Part shown: positions 52,188 to 60,079 of the stretch, piece after piece
How positions within the stretch are numbered: position 1 is the first letter of the stretch
Layout: each line of letters opens with the position of its first letter
DNA from: Paenibacillus massiliensis subsp. panacisoli DSM 21345
Lineage (GTDB): Bacteria > Bacillota > Bacilli > Paenibacillales > Paenibacillaceae
Direction of reading: 5' to 3'
DNA: 64,000 bases
NCBI RefSeq assembly: GCF_000426545.1
Contig: NZ_KE384536.1
Span: 100,163-164,162, forward strand
The notes under the pieces: generated by a model
Told to the model about the DNA's origin: nothing
Database searches by the model: none
Seen by the model: only the letters and a program-made list of their open reading frames with translations
Position numbers and translations under genes: made by a program

Positions 52188-55025
52188 CTATAATTTCCTC
52201 AGCTCAATCCATTCGAATTGAATCCCTGGCTTGATGAAATCCAGCTTCACCTCATAGTGGCCTGCTTCCAGGCCCAGCTTCACCAGCTTGCGGGTAATCC
52301 ATGCGCCCTCAGTTCCATTCGTCTGGACGGTTGTTACCAACTGATCATTCAAGCTTACATTGCAGGCGCTCTGGGCCATCTCATGATCTGGAGACATGAT
52401 ACGGACGAACATGCGGTAGCTCCCGGCTGCGCTTACATTTAGTACAGCATTCCCAGCTGCGTCTGGCTCCAAGCGTATGATATCCGGTTGCTCATTCCCG
52501 TGAGCAGACGTACCTTGAAGATGAGACTCAGCAGAGATAGCATCTCCGCTTAGCCCGGGCTGAGCCTTGAAGGTAACCATAGTCTCCGTCTGAACCTGCC
52601 CACGTGCAAATACCGGTGCTTCCAACAGGAAGTGGCATATATTCGCAGCACTCTGCTGCAGCTCCCCACGAGTCAATGTCCCCTCCTTGAGGGCACTGAG
52701 CGTATTATCTCCCATTGCATTGGTCTCTGCCCCATAGTTCGGAACGACCATATACAGATCATTCCCGGCCCGAACCATCCAGTTGGTATAGGTTCTGTCG
52801 GCGTGCCCTCCGTGGACAACATCGTTCATTTTCGCCCACCAATCCGTCATCACAACACCCTTGAAGCCCCATTCCTTACGCAAAATATGGCTATTCAGGT
52901 CATAGTTCGATGCAGCCCAGTGACCGTTAATCGGGTTGTAGGAGGTCATAATTACCTTGGCCCCTCCCTGCTTCACCGCGATCTCGAAGCCCTTCAGATA
53001 GATCTGCCGCAGCGCGCGCTCGGATACGACCGCATCCGCCATATGACGATGCTGCTCTTGATTATTGCAGGCAAAATGCTTCAGCGTGGCATGTGAGCCC
53101 CCCTGCCGGATACCACGGGTGCAGGCAGCTGCAAATAACCCCGTAATCAGTGGGTCCTCGGAGAAGTATTCGAAGTTGCGTCCGTTCAGCGGATTGCGCC
53201 GGATATTCAGCCCCGGACCAAGCAACGCATCGATCTCATTGCTTAACATCTCCCGTCCCTCCAGCACATATAGCTCCTCAATCAGCCCCGGATTCCAGGT
53301 AGCAGCCAGCAAGGTGCCAATCGGTACCTGTGTTGCCAGCTCTCCGCTATCCATGCGGATACCTGAAGGTCCATCTGCTGTACAGGCAATCGGAATACCG
53401 TACTGCAGCAAGCCGTCGCTCACTCCACCGAAGGCGGAAGCCGTGCCCGGTGTCACTAACGGGCTGCTCATCCCTTCACCACGGACGATCGCGGCCAGCT
53501 CTTCATCACTGAGCTGCGCCACGAACTCCTCCATACGGACCTTGCCCTCATGGACATCACGCAGGCGGAAGCCCAGGTCCCCTGTCTGCTCCCATGTGGC
53601 AGGAAGTCCAGCTCGGACACGCTCCTCCAATGAGACCGTCCTGATGGGTACTTCCTCATAGGCCAGCTCATAAGCGCCACTGCTTAATCTGGCACCCGGC
53701 TTCATACGCGTGAAGCGCTCTGTCGGCGCAAGCGCCTCATCCAGCTGCTCCACGACCAGTAACTCTTCCACCACATAGCCAGGCTGTCCCTCGACTTGAA
53801 GCGGTACAAGCTCCCTAACGCTATTCCCTACATACAGATGATAGGTCCCAGCCTCCAGCACATAAGCAGAACGATAGCCTGTCACACCACCATCATCATA
53901 AGAAGATAACGAATGTACCGGGAAGGTCAGCACCAGGCGCTCCGACTCACCAGGCTGCAGCTCACCAGTCTTGCCAAAGGCCGCCAGTACCCGCGCCGGT
54001 TGCCCAAGCTTGCCTTGTGGAGCTTCACAATAAAGCTGTACAACTTCCTTGCCTGCGAACGCCCCCCCGATATTTCTTACCGTGACGTCTACAGACAGAT
54101 AGCGCTCTCCTTCCTGCTCCAGAAGCTGGGCCTCTCCAGGCTCCAGCTGGAACTGCGTATAGGACAAGCCATAGCCGAAGGGGAACTGTACCCGCTCTGG
54201 CCGAAAGGTCTCAAAATACCGATAGCCTACATACACGTCCTCTTGGTACAGATTCTTCAGCTCATTACCATAATTGCTAGTGGACGGATAATCCTCGATC
54301 GTATAAGCAATCGTATCCGTCAGCTTGCCACTCGGTGTGACCTCGCCTACGAGAACATCAGCTATCGCATGTCCACCTTCCATCCCCCCATGCCATGCAT
54401 AGATGACACTGGAAATGGGGTGAACCGCATTACCGCTATCCTCAGGCTCCGCCAACCAGCTCATATCTATAATATTGGATACATTCAGCACAACCACCGT
54501 CTGTTCAAAATGTGTCGTCACCAGCTGTAGCATGGTCTGCTCTTCCTCCGTCAGCAGATAGCTCCCAGGTTCAGTAGCGTTATCCTGATCCTCTCCCGCC
54601 GTGCGGCCAATGACGATAACCGCCTTATCGGAACGCCCACGAGTTGCAGCCACCAGCGAGTCCGTGAGTGGCATTTCCCGCTGATGCCAGGGCTCTGCTG
54701 CCCAGCCGCCGCCACCGTTGTCGAATGGATTCTTTTCAATCCATTGCGTGTAGACCGCAGCCAGCTCCCTGTCCACCGTGATTCCACGCTTGCTGCGAAG
54801 GCCATCCAGCAGATTCGTCGTATAGGGGACATTGACACTACCGCCCGAGCCCGTCCCGCTACGATAATAGTTCACCTGAGCTCTGCCAAAGATGGAGACA
54901 CGCTCACCCTGTCGTAGTGGTAGTACTTGCCCCTCATTTTTTAGCAATACAGCTCCCTCGGCTGCCACCTTCCTGCTGAACTCGGCAAAGCCCGATAATG
55001 GTACACCTCTTTGTGATACGCTCAA
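52188..55025 (-). CDS. GH3 glycosidase with inverted domain order
   Basis: The TTG at 55025 has GGGAGGG seven bases upstream and is preferred over ATG 55049, which has none; 945 residues. The GH3 C-terminal alpha/beta sandwich comes first (residues about 10-320: GAVLLKNEGQVLPL, GRTAGEDQDNATEPGSYLL, PFGYGLSYTQF), then an FnIII-like domain (about 345-460), then the GH3 N-terminal barrel (about 500-800: CTADGPSGIRM, ALKHFACNNQE, and the nucleophile Asp in GVVMTDWWAKMN), then a C-terminal carbohydrate-binding-like beta domain. Reversed GH3 order is known from some gut and rumen beta-glucosidases. No signal peptide is visible, so it is probably intracellular. Confidence 0.93.
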   Translation of the reverse strand: MSVSQRGVPLSGFAEFSRKVAAEGAVLLKNEGQVLPLRQGERVSIFGRAQVNYYRSGTGSGGSVNVPYTTNLLDGLRSKRGITVDRELAAVYTQWIEKNPFDNGGGGWAAEPWHQREMPLTDSLVAATRGRSDKAVIVIGRTAGEDQDNATEPGSYLLTEEEQTMLQLVTTHFEQTVVVLNVSNIIDMSWLAEPEDSGNAVHPISSVIYAWHGGMEGGHAIADVLVGEVTPSGKLTDTIAYTIEDYPSTSNYGNELKNLYQEDVYVGYRYFETFRPERVQFPFGYGLSYTQFQLEPGEAQLLEQEGERYLSVDVTVRNIGGAFAGKEVVQLYCEAPQGKLGQPARVLAAFGKTGELQPGESERLVLTFPVHSLSSYDDGGVTGYRSAYVLEAGTYHLYVGNSVRELVPLQVEGQPGYVVEELLVVEQLDEALAPTERFTRMKPGARLSSGAYELAYEEVPIRTVSLEERVRAGLPATWEQTGDLGFRLRDVHEGKVRMEEFVAQLSDEELAAIVRGEGMSSPLVTPGTASAFGGVSDGLLQYGIPIACTADGPSGIRMDSGELATQVPIGTLLAATWNPGLIEELYVLEGREMLSNEIDALLGPGLNIRRNPLNGRNFEYFSEDPLITGLFAAACTRGIRQGGSHATLKHFACNNQEQHRHMADAVVSERALRQIYLKGFEIAVKQGGAKVIMTSYNPINGHWAASNYDLNSHILRKEWGFKGVVMTDWWAKMNDVVHGGHADRTYTNWMVRAGNDLYMVVPNYGAETNAMGDNTLSALKEGTLTRGELQQSAANICHFLLEAPVFARGQVQTETMVTFKAQPGLSGDAISAESHLQGTSAHGNEQPDIIRLEPDAAGNAVLNVSAAGSYRMFVRIMSPDHEMAQSACNVSLNDQLVTTVQTNGTEGAWITRKLVKLGLEAGHYEVKLDFIKPGIQFEWIELRKL

Positions 55026-55143
55026 GTGGTTTCCCTCCCGTGTATTCATAGCTACAAGTCATATTATACCAATATATATGGTCAAAAAGGAAAAGAATGC
55101 GGTTACAATTACAAGGCGCTTGTGCCTGCTTTTCATCCATCGT

Positions 55144-55179
55144 ATCCGTAATATCCGTAGTAACCGTAGTATCCGTAAT
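55144..55179. repeat. Four tandem 9-bp repeats
   Basis: ATCCGTAAT, ATCCGTAGT, AACCGTAGT, ATCCGTAAT at 55144-55179. They lie between the GH3 start and the GT2 terminator. Confidence 0.75.
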
Positions 55180-55196
55180 CTGTAGATTTGCAGATG

Positions 55197-55237
55197 AGAA
55201 AAGACCCCTACCAGATTGTTGAACCTGGAAGGGGCCT
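55197..55237 (-). terminator. Terminator of the GGDEF-like / GT2 operon
   Basis: On the minus strand GGCCCCT-CCAG pairs with CTGG-AGGGG-C around a 10-base loop, followed by TTTTC. Confidence 0.75.
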
Positions 55238-55278
55238 TGCATCTAAGCTCCATATTAGGAGATCCTTGAATCAGAGTC

Positions 55279-56577
55279 TCAGCCGAAGCGCTGCGTCTTA
55301 TACCATTTGTTTCCTTGGCGGCCTGTAATCTTGTCGACACAGATTGTCCAGAAGGCTTTGACCGAGATGATCAGGAATAGCTGGGCATAAGTGAAATAGG
55401 ATAGACAGGATATTACAAAGTTCTCCGTGTTGCTCTGTCCGATATCCGAAGCTAGCGCCAGATTAATCTGCAGGACGTAGATGAAGTACATCAGCGCCCA
55501 CGCGATGACGAGATAGACGTATACATCACCCGAGAACTGGAATGGACTCTGTACATCTGGCACGAACAAGCGCGCAATCTGGTAGCCAATATTCGCAAGG
55601 AAGATTACATCGGACACAAGAATCGCGAGCATGAACCAGAAGTAGCTGGCCGCATAATACATGATATGCAGCTTGATTCGCCAGCTGGTTCGATCGAATA
55701 AATGATGGAAGTTATCCATAATGACATGAAAATTCCCCTTCGACCAGCGTCCGCGCTGCTTCATATACACACTGAGCTGCTCCGGCTCCTGCTGATAGGC
55801 CTCAGCCTGTGGAGCGAGCGCAATCAGCTTGCCCTTCTTCATGATCTCAAAGGATACCGCTGTATCCTCTGTAATCGCATTTTCGTCCCAGCCGCCAATC
55901 TCGCGCATCAATGCCGTATTGACAATAAAATTCGTGCCCGGAATCGTGCCGATCTTGAACAGCTCCCACAATCCAGTATGGTGTACCCGCTGAATCGTGA
56001 CCAGCTCCTGATTAATGCACTTGGACAGGAAGTTCTGTCCCCGATTGCGTGCCTTGTTGCGTCCGAAAACGGCTCCATATAGGCCCGGCTTCTCCAGTGC
56101 CTTCTGCACAAGGAACATTAATGCATTCTTCTCGGGCGCCGCATCGGCATCATATACACATATCCATTCGCCCTTCGTCTTTAGCAGTGCATCATTGAGG
56201 GCCCCAGACTTGCCGCCTGTGCCTTTGCGTTCCATAATTTCAAAGTCACGGTGCTGATAGCTTGGTCGGCTCTTCAGCTCCTTAAGCTTCGCCGCCGTCT
56301 GATCCGTACAGTTATCCGCGATGACAATAATCTGCACCTTATCATGAGGGTAGTTCAAACGCAGGATATGCTCTGCCGTAATAGCGACCACCATCTCCTC
56401 ATTGTGCGCAGGCACAAGTACGGTAACGGATGGATAATCCTCCATTGACGCAGGAACCACGAATTTATTCCGATTTTGCCTGCTCAGAAAACGAATCGCG
56501 CCCACCATAATTATGATGGCCTCGGTAACAGCTGTCCAAATACTAATAATGGTGACAAGCAGTACAAAATCAGTCAC
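55279..56577 (-). CDS. Processive GT2 family glycosyltransferase (hyaluronan/cellulose-synthase-like)
   Basis: The GTG at 56577 with GGGGGA upstream gives 432 residues. One N-terminal membrane helix, then a GT2 domain with VPAHNEE, VIADNCTD, DADAAP (metal-binding DxD), TEDTAV (catalytic ED) and QRGRWSKG (QxxRW, the mark of processive synthases), then C-terminal membrane helices. The fold resembles enzymes that build and export exopolysaccharide such as poly-N-acetylglucosamine or YdaM-type products. The start overlaps the small upstream gene by 8 bases. Confidence 0.93.
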   Translation of the reverse strand: MTDFVLLVTIISIWTAVTEAIIIMVGAIRFLSRQNRNKFVVPASMEDYPSVTVLVPAHNEEMVVAITAEHILRLNYPHDKVQIIVIADNCTDQTAAKLKELKSRPSYQHRDFEIMERKGTGGKSGALNDALLKTKGEWICVYDADAAPEKNALMFLVQKALEKPGLYGAVFGRNKARNRGQNFLSKCINQELVTIQRVHHTGLWELFKIGTIPGTNFIVNTALMREIGGWDENAITEDTAVSFEIMKKGKLIALAPQAEAYQQEPEQLSVYMKQRGRWSKGNFHVIMDNFHHLFDRTSWRIKLHIMYYAASYFWFMLAILVSDVIFLANIGYQIARLFVPDVQSPFQFSGDVYVYLVIAWALMYFIYVLQINLALASDIGQSNTENFVISCLSYFTYAQLFLIISVKAFWTICVDKITGRQGNKWYKTQRFG

Positions 56578-56716
56578 TGGTCTTCCCCCGATCGTAGTTT
56601 CGATAGACCTGTGCACGGAATACCAAGGTAGCCACGGTCAAGCCCAGGATCGTAATAATAAAAAACGTACTGACAACAATACAGAGCGGGATAAACCAGT
56701 CCAAGTAACTTACCAT
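56570..56716 (-). CDS. 48-residue single-helix membrane protein in the GT2 operon
   Basis: A 49-codon reading frame with ATG at 56716, GAAGAGGT nine bases upstream and a stop overlapping the synthase start. The product begins MVSYLDWFIPLCIVVSTFF, with a hydrophobic helix to about residue 33, then a basic tail (RAQVYRNYDRGK). It lies between the degenerate GGDEF protein and the processive GT2 and overlaps the latter. I do not recognise it. Small accessory subunits of polysaccharide synthases (for example PgaD-like) are comparable by context, and I infer a similar role. Confidence 0.7.
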   Translation of the reverse strand: MVSYLDWFIPLCIVVSTFFIITILGLTVATLVFRAQVYRNYDRGKTSD

Positions 56717-56734
56717 AGCTGATGACCTCTTCCC

Positions 56735-57634
56735 CTAAATAAATTCCCCGATCAGATCGGTCTCGGTATTTCTCTCCAGTGCACTAATGACACCATTGAT
56801 ATTCTCGTACTTGCTGAATTGATCTGGCTGAAATACAAGAGCACCTGAGCGAATGACCAGCTTGAGGGGCCTTCCCTTCAAATCCATTACAGACATCTCC
56901 ATCATCGCCCGCTTGATCCGCTCCGTCATGGATTCAAGGAACTCGGGACGAGTCATCGGACAGATAATGACAAAGCGACCACCGTCGATGAAGAACTTGT
57001 AATCCTCATACCGCAGCTGCTTCTGAATCGTGTCCGACAGATCCAGCAGTAAGGTAGAGTATCCTTGGGAACCCAAAGATTCCTGAACCAGCGGTAAAAA
57101 TTCAATCTTGAACATCGCCACACAAAAGCCGTATCTGTCCGGATATCTACGAGCCAGATTGGACTGCTTGACAATGGCGTCTGCGAAAGCTTCCTTATTG
57201 CCCAGCGTAGTGTGTGGATCAACCTGCGGGTTCCTGCGCTCCAGCTCCTCCAGTCGCTCCATGAATCGATTGCTGCGGATCATGAACGTCTTAATCAGTG
57301 CCGCGACCAGCATATTCGCCGGAATGAGCAGCAGCCATGAGATGACCAGGACCTCTGGTGGTGCATAGGTAGCCAGCCATACGAGATACAATACGAAAAA
57401 TACGAAGACTGCGACAACAGACACCCCGACTGGCAGCAGCATACCGATGAGCAGAGCCAGCAAAGCCAGCGCATTAAACAACAAATCCTTCAAGGTAAAG
57501 GATTGGGTATTATAAATATTCCAGAAGACCAATACTTCCTGTAAGAGTGCCATTGCAATGAGCAGAATATATCCCCATTTCAAGCCATGCAAAGGTGTCT
57601 TTTTTTCCATCTGAGTCATTTTTTCCGCCGCCAT
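56735..57634 (-). CDS. Membrane protein with degenerate GGDEF domain (probable c-di-GMP receptor)
   Basis: The ATG at 57634 with AAGGGTG upstream gives 299 residues (the frame is open further upstream, across the terminator). Four or so membrane helices (about 20-125) precede a GGDEF-fold domain (DPHTTLGNKEAF onward). The GGDEF signature is replaced by DGGRF, so cyclase activity should be lost. The inhibitory-site motif RxxD is kept as RYED, spaced exactly as in PleD (RxxD, 5 residues, signature). This is the arrangement of YdaK of Bacillus, which binds c-di-GMP to activate an exopolysaccharide synthase. Two synthase-related genes follow. Confidence 0.82.
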   Translation of the reverse strand: MAAEKMTQMEKKTPLHGLKWGYILLIAMALLQEVLVFWNIYNTQSFTLKDLLFNALALLALLIGMLLPVGVSVVAVFVFFVLYLVWLATYAPPEVLVISWLLLIPANMLVAALIKTFMIRSNRFMERLEELERRNPQVDPHTTLGNKEAFADAIVKQSNLARRYPDRYGFCVAMFKIEFLPLVQESLGSQGYSTLLLDLSDTIQKQLRYEDYKFFIDGGRFVIICPMTRPEFLESMTERIKRAMMEMSVMDLKGRPLKLVIRSGALVFQPDQFSKYENINGVISALERNTETDLIGEFI

Positions 57635-57660
57635 CAGTTCACCCTTCTTTTTTGGAATCA

Positions 57661-57706
57661 CAAAAAAAGCCCTCTCTATACATTTACCCACATTTCGAGA
57701 GGGGCT
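57661..57706 (-). terminator. Intrinsic terminator in the leader of the GGDEF-like operon
   Basis: On the minus strand AGCCCCTCTC (57697-57706) pairs with GAGAGGGCT and is followed by seven T. It lies between the candidate promoter and the start codon, so it could be an attenuator. Confidence 0.75.
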
Positions 57707-57782
57707 CTATGTCTTATGATCTAATTCTTATTCTATACTCTCATCCATATTAGACCACATGTCATATTGGATATCTACACTA

Positions 57783-57810
57783 ACTATACATTGGCCCCAT
57801 CTTTTTTCAA
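57783..57810 (-). promoter_or_regulatory. Candidate promoter of the GGDEF-like/GT2 operon
   Basis: On the minus strand TTGAAA (57805-57810) and TATAGT (57783-57788) are 16 bases apart. This predicts a leader of about 140 bases containing an imperfect hairpin (ATCCAATAT with ATATGGAT) and the terminator. Confidence 0.5.
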
Positions 57811-57884
57811 CAAAAAATTGGTAAATTCCATTTATTTCAATCCAATATATGTCTAAGGACTCAAACATTTATTTATAAAAGGTA

Positions 57885-57913
57885 TTGACAGTTCATTTAT
57901 CCTGATTTATATT
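57885..57913 (+). promoter_or_regulatory. Sigma-A promoter of the DoxX/MhqP-like gene
   Basis: TTGACA (57885-57890) and TATATT (57908-57913) are separated by exactly 17 bases. The operator follows at once. The leader to the gene is about 300 bases. Confidence 0.8.
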
Positions 57914-57931
57914 TATCTTAACTTAAAGATT
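57914..57931. promoter_or_regulatory. MhqR-like operator adjoining the doxX promoter
   Basis: TATCTTAACTTAAAGATT, the same TATCTT-N6-AAGAT pattern as at the mhqO promoter, placed at the transcription start. Confidence 0.7.
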
Positions 57932-58155
57932 AAATAAATTGAGATAAAAATAGTAGGTGAACAGATGCATACTCTGGGCCGAAAGGCTAGGGCTATGTTC
58001 CAGATCATCTGGAGTAACCATTAGCGAATCCATTCAGTGTTTCCGGGCCATTACGGTTCTATCGGCTATTGCGAACATTAGTGAGTAAGGATTCACTTGT
58101 TCGTTAAGAAACTCAAGTATAAAGAATCGAAATCATGAACTTTATTCAGGTCTAA

Positions 58156-58173
58156 TATCTTTATATTAAGAAT
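58156..58173. promoter_or_regulatory. Second TATCTT-N6-AAGA site before doxX
   Basis: TATCTTTATATTAAGAAT, 40 bases before the start codon. It is weaker than the promoter-proximal copy, with an interrupted right arm. Confidence 0.5.
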
Positions 58174-58213
58174 AACAATAATAATATTTATTAAAAATTG
58201 GGAGATGATTCTA

Positions 58214-58615
58214 ATGATGATGGCAGTAGGTTTGTTGGTAATTCGTGTGATTGTAGGTCTGTTATTTGTAGGACATGGCGCGCAGAAGCTGTTCGGTTGG
58301 TTTGGTGGTTATGGGCCCAAAGGAACTGGTGGCTGGCTAGAATCCATTGGTGTGAAGCCGGGTGTTACCATGGCAGTCGTGGCAGGATTGATGGAACTAG
58401 TGGGTGGCCTTCTGTTCGCTCTTGGCTTGTTGACCCCTGTGGGGGCGGTGTTGATTATCCTGACGATGATTGGTGCAATCAAGACCGTGCATGGTCAGAA
58501 CGGCCTGTGGTCAACAGCTAACGGCTACGAGTACAATCTGGTTCTGCTTGCTGTAGCTGCAGGCGTTGCCTTGACCGGGGCAGGAGCCTATTCACTGGAT
58601 GCATTGTTGTTCTAA
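58214..58615 (+). CDS. mhqP: DoxX-family membrane protein (MhqP-like)
   Basis: The ATG at 58214 with GGGAG nine bases upstream gives 133 residues. Four membrane helices are visible and the DoxX signature RVIVGLLFVGHGAQKLFGWFGGYGPKG lies near residues 11-37. Bacillus MhqP, encoded in the MhqR quinone-stress regulon, is the best match in function. The promoter carries two sites like the one upstream of the mhqO-like gene, supporting the assignment. Confidence 0.88.
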   Translation: MMMAVGLLVIRVIVGLLFVGHGAQKLFGWFGGYGPKGTGGWLESIGVKPGVTMAVVAGLMELVGGLLFALGLLTPVGAVLIILTMIGAIKTVHGQNGLWSTANGYEYNLVLLAVAAGVALTGAGAYSLDALLF

Positions 58616-58636
58616 GCAAATAATGAATATAATTCA

Positions 58637-58678
58637 GGCCACAGTCCATTGCATACGCGATGGATTGTGGCCTTTTTT
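58637..58678 (+). terminator. Terminator after doxX
   Basis: GGCCACA-TCCAT pairs with ATGGA-TGTGGCC, followed by TTTTTT. Confidence 0.9.
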
Positions 58679-58785
58679 AGCATAGAATCCTGCTCGGCTT
58701 CGCATCATACATTACAACTACATTTACACACTAGCTATCGCTTGTCTGCATAACCAGACATCAGAAGGGAGCCTGGACGGACGTC

Positions 58786-59445
58786 ATGTTTTTGCATAAG
58801 CTGTTGTTAACCATTCATGTATTGACGGCAATGGATCCGATTCCAGCTGCCGAGCCTTTTCAGGCCTATCAGAATACCTATATTGAGGTGGACCCTATCC
58901 AGCATCGACTACGCCTGTATGCAGATGATCAGCTGATGAAGACCTTCCCGATCGCGTTGGGCAAGCCTAACACTCCATCGCCTGTAGGCGAATATATGGT
59001 TATCAATAAATACAAAAATTGGGGCAAGGGCTTCGGCACCCGCTGGATTGGTCTTAATGTGCCTTGGGGCATTTACGGCATTCATGGCACGAATAGGCCC
59101 GATTCCATTGGCCACAGTGCCAGCCATGGCTGTATTCGTATGTACAACCATCACGTCGAGGAGCTGTACGAGTGGGTACGCGTAGGAACAACGGTAAGCT
59201 TTGGCGGACATGTACTCGGCAAGCCGCTGGATAATCCTCGCTTGATAGCCATGGGGGATAGCGGTGGAGATGTCCAGCTCCTTCAGTGGCGACTACGAAG
59301 TGAGGGACTATATTCAGGTGAGTGCAAAGGAAAATTCAACTATGCTACCGAGGTTGCTTTGAAGGCTTATGAGCAGCAACACAATCTGCCTGTAGATGGC
59401 GTTGCTGGCTACGAGGATTATCTGAGTCTCGGACTGATTGAGTAA
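58786..59445 (+). CDS. L,D-transpeptidase (YkuD) with peptidoglycan-binding domain
   Basis: A 219-residue protein with a hydrophobic N-terminus (MFLHKLLLTIHVLTAM), which may act as a signal or anchor. The YkuD domain (about 30-140) ends in the active-site block IGIHGTN-like (IHGTNRPDSIGHSASHGCIRM), where His and Cys are catalytic. A peptidoglycan-binding fold (about 150-215: GDSGGDVQLLQWRLRSEGLYSG) follows. It likely forms 3-3 peptidoglycan cross-links or modifies the wall of the spore or cell. AAGGGAG is rather far upstream of the ATG. Single gene. Confidence 0.93.
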   Translation: MFLHKLLLTIHVLTAMDPIPAAEPFQAYQNTYIEVDPIQHRLRLYADDQLMKTFPIALGKPNTPSPVGEYMVINKYKNWGKGFGTRWIGLNVPWGIYGIHGTNRPDSIGHSASHGCIRMYNHHVEELYEWVRVGTTVSFGGHVLGKPLDNPRLIAMGDSGGDVQLLQWRLRSEGLYSGECKGKFNYATEVALKAYEQQHNLPVDGVAGYEDYLSLGLIE

Positions 59446-59488
59446 GCTGGTGAATCGCAGCGTATCCTTCAACTAGTCAGAACCGGCC

Positions 59489-59552
59489 CGGCACTCTTCC
59501 GTATCCAGTTAACTTCATAGACGAGGTGGCACGCAGCAGAAGCGGAGTGCCG
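59489..59552. repeat. Inverted repeat with long loop after the L,D-transpeptidase
   Basis: CGGCACTC at 59489-59496 is perfectly complementary to GAGTGCCG at 59545-59552. There is no T-run, so it is not a simple terminator. Confidence 0.5.
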
Positions 59553-59560
59553 ACTGTGCC

Positions 59561-59587
59561 AAAAAAGCGACCCTCAGAGGTCGCTTT
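59561..59587 (-). terminator. Terminator after the 73-residue gene
   Basis: On the minus strand GCGACC pairs with GGTCGC around CTCTGA-type loop bases, followed by TTTTTT. Confidence 0.8.
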
Positions 59588-59588
59588 C

Positions 59589-59810
59589 CTAGTCTTCCAC
59601 CGGCAAGCTCGGTATGGCAGTAAAAAATACATCCAGCAACTCTGTCGCAAAGTTCTCTTTGACATATAGAACAATCTCGCCTAGTTCTTCCTCACTCTCG
59701 TACTCCAGACAAGGACGACCCTCGCTCCACAGCACCCTGCACCTGAACAGCACACACACACGCTCAATTATATAATCCTGATTCACCGCTTCTCGATTGA
59801 CTGACATCAT
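59589..59810 (-). CDS. 73-residue protein of unknown function
   Basis: A small acidic protein with an excellent ribosome binding site (AAGGAGGT five bases before the ATG) and its own terminator directly after the stop, so it is almost certainly a real gene. The sequence has two conserved-looking parts: an N-terminal VNQDYIIERVCVLFRCRVLW strand pair with two cysteines and an acidic EYESEEELGEIVLYVKENFATELL helix. I do not recognise a family. No neighbours suggest a function. Confidence 0.7.
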   Translation of the reverse strand: MMSVNREAVNQDYIIERVCVLFRCRVLWSEGRPCLEYESEEELGEIVLYVKENFATELLDVFFTAIPSLPVED

Positions 59811-59993
59811 TCCATACCTCCTTGCTCACGATATTATCGCTAACTTCTAGCACAGCATCTAATACTACTTACCTTATTATTGAAATGAAACATCGTGCAT
59901 TCCGTGATCTATATCACAGCTTATTGTGAGCCCTCTGAAAAAAGGGGTCCTTACTTCCTTAAAATTTGTTTGAATTTGGATCGTGTATCCGTC

Positions 59994-60021
59994 TAACTAT
60001 TGCCCACTCAAAGACCGATAT
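59994..60021 (+). promoter_or_regulatory. Sigma-D-type (flagellar) promoter of the chemoreceptor
   Basis: TAAC (59994-59997), 16 bases, then ACCGATAT (60014-60021). This is close to the sigma-D consensus TAAA-N15-GCCGATAT typical of motility genes. Confidence 0.65.
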
Positions 60022-60079
60022 ATTCCGTATTGCTCTTGCAATATGGGTGTTCAGGATAAGATAGAGAGGGTGCGTTTAC

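Noticed and set aside
55140..55190. Tyr/Gly-rich peptide (YGY repeats) encoded by the 9-bp repeats on the minus strand
   Set aside because: The frame has a TAG stop shortly upstream and no start codon, so it cannot be a gene; treated as a micro-repeat.
57661..57720. Known c-di-GMP riboswitch (GEMM) upstream of the GGDEF-like gene
   Set aside because: The conserved core of that class is not present in the leader, although the terminator placement is suggestive.
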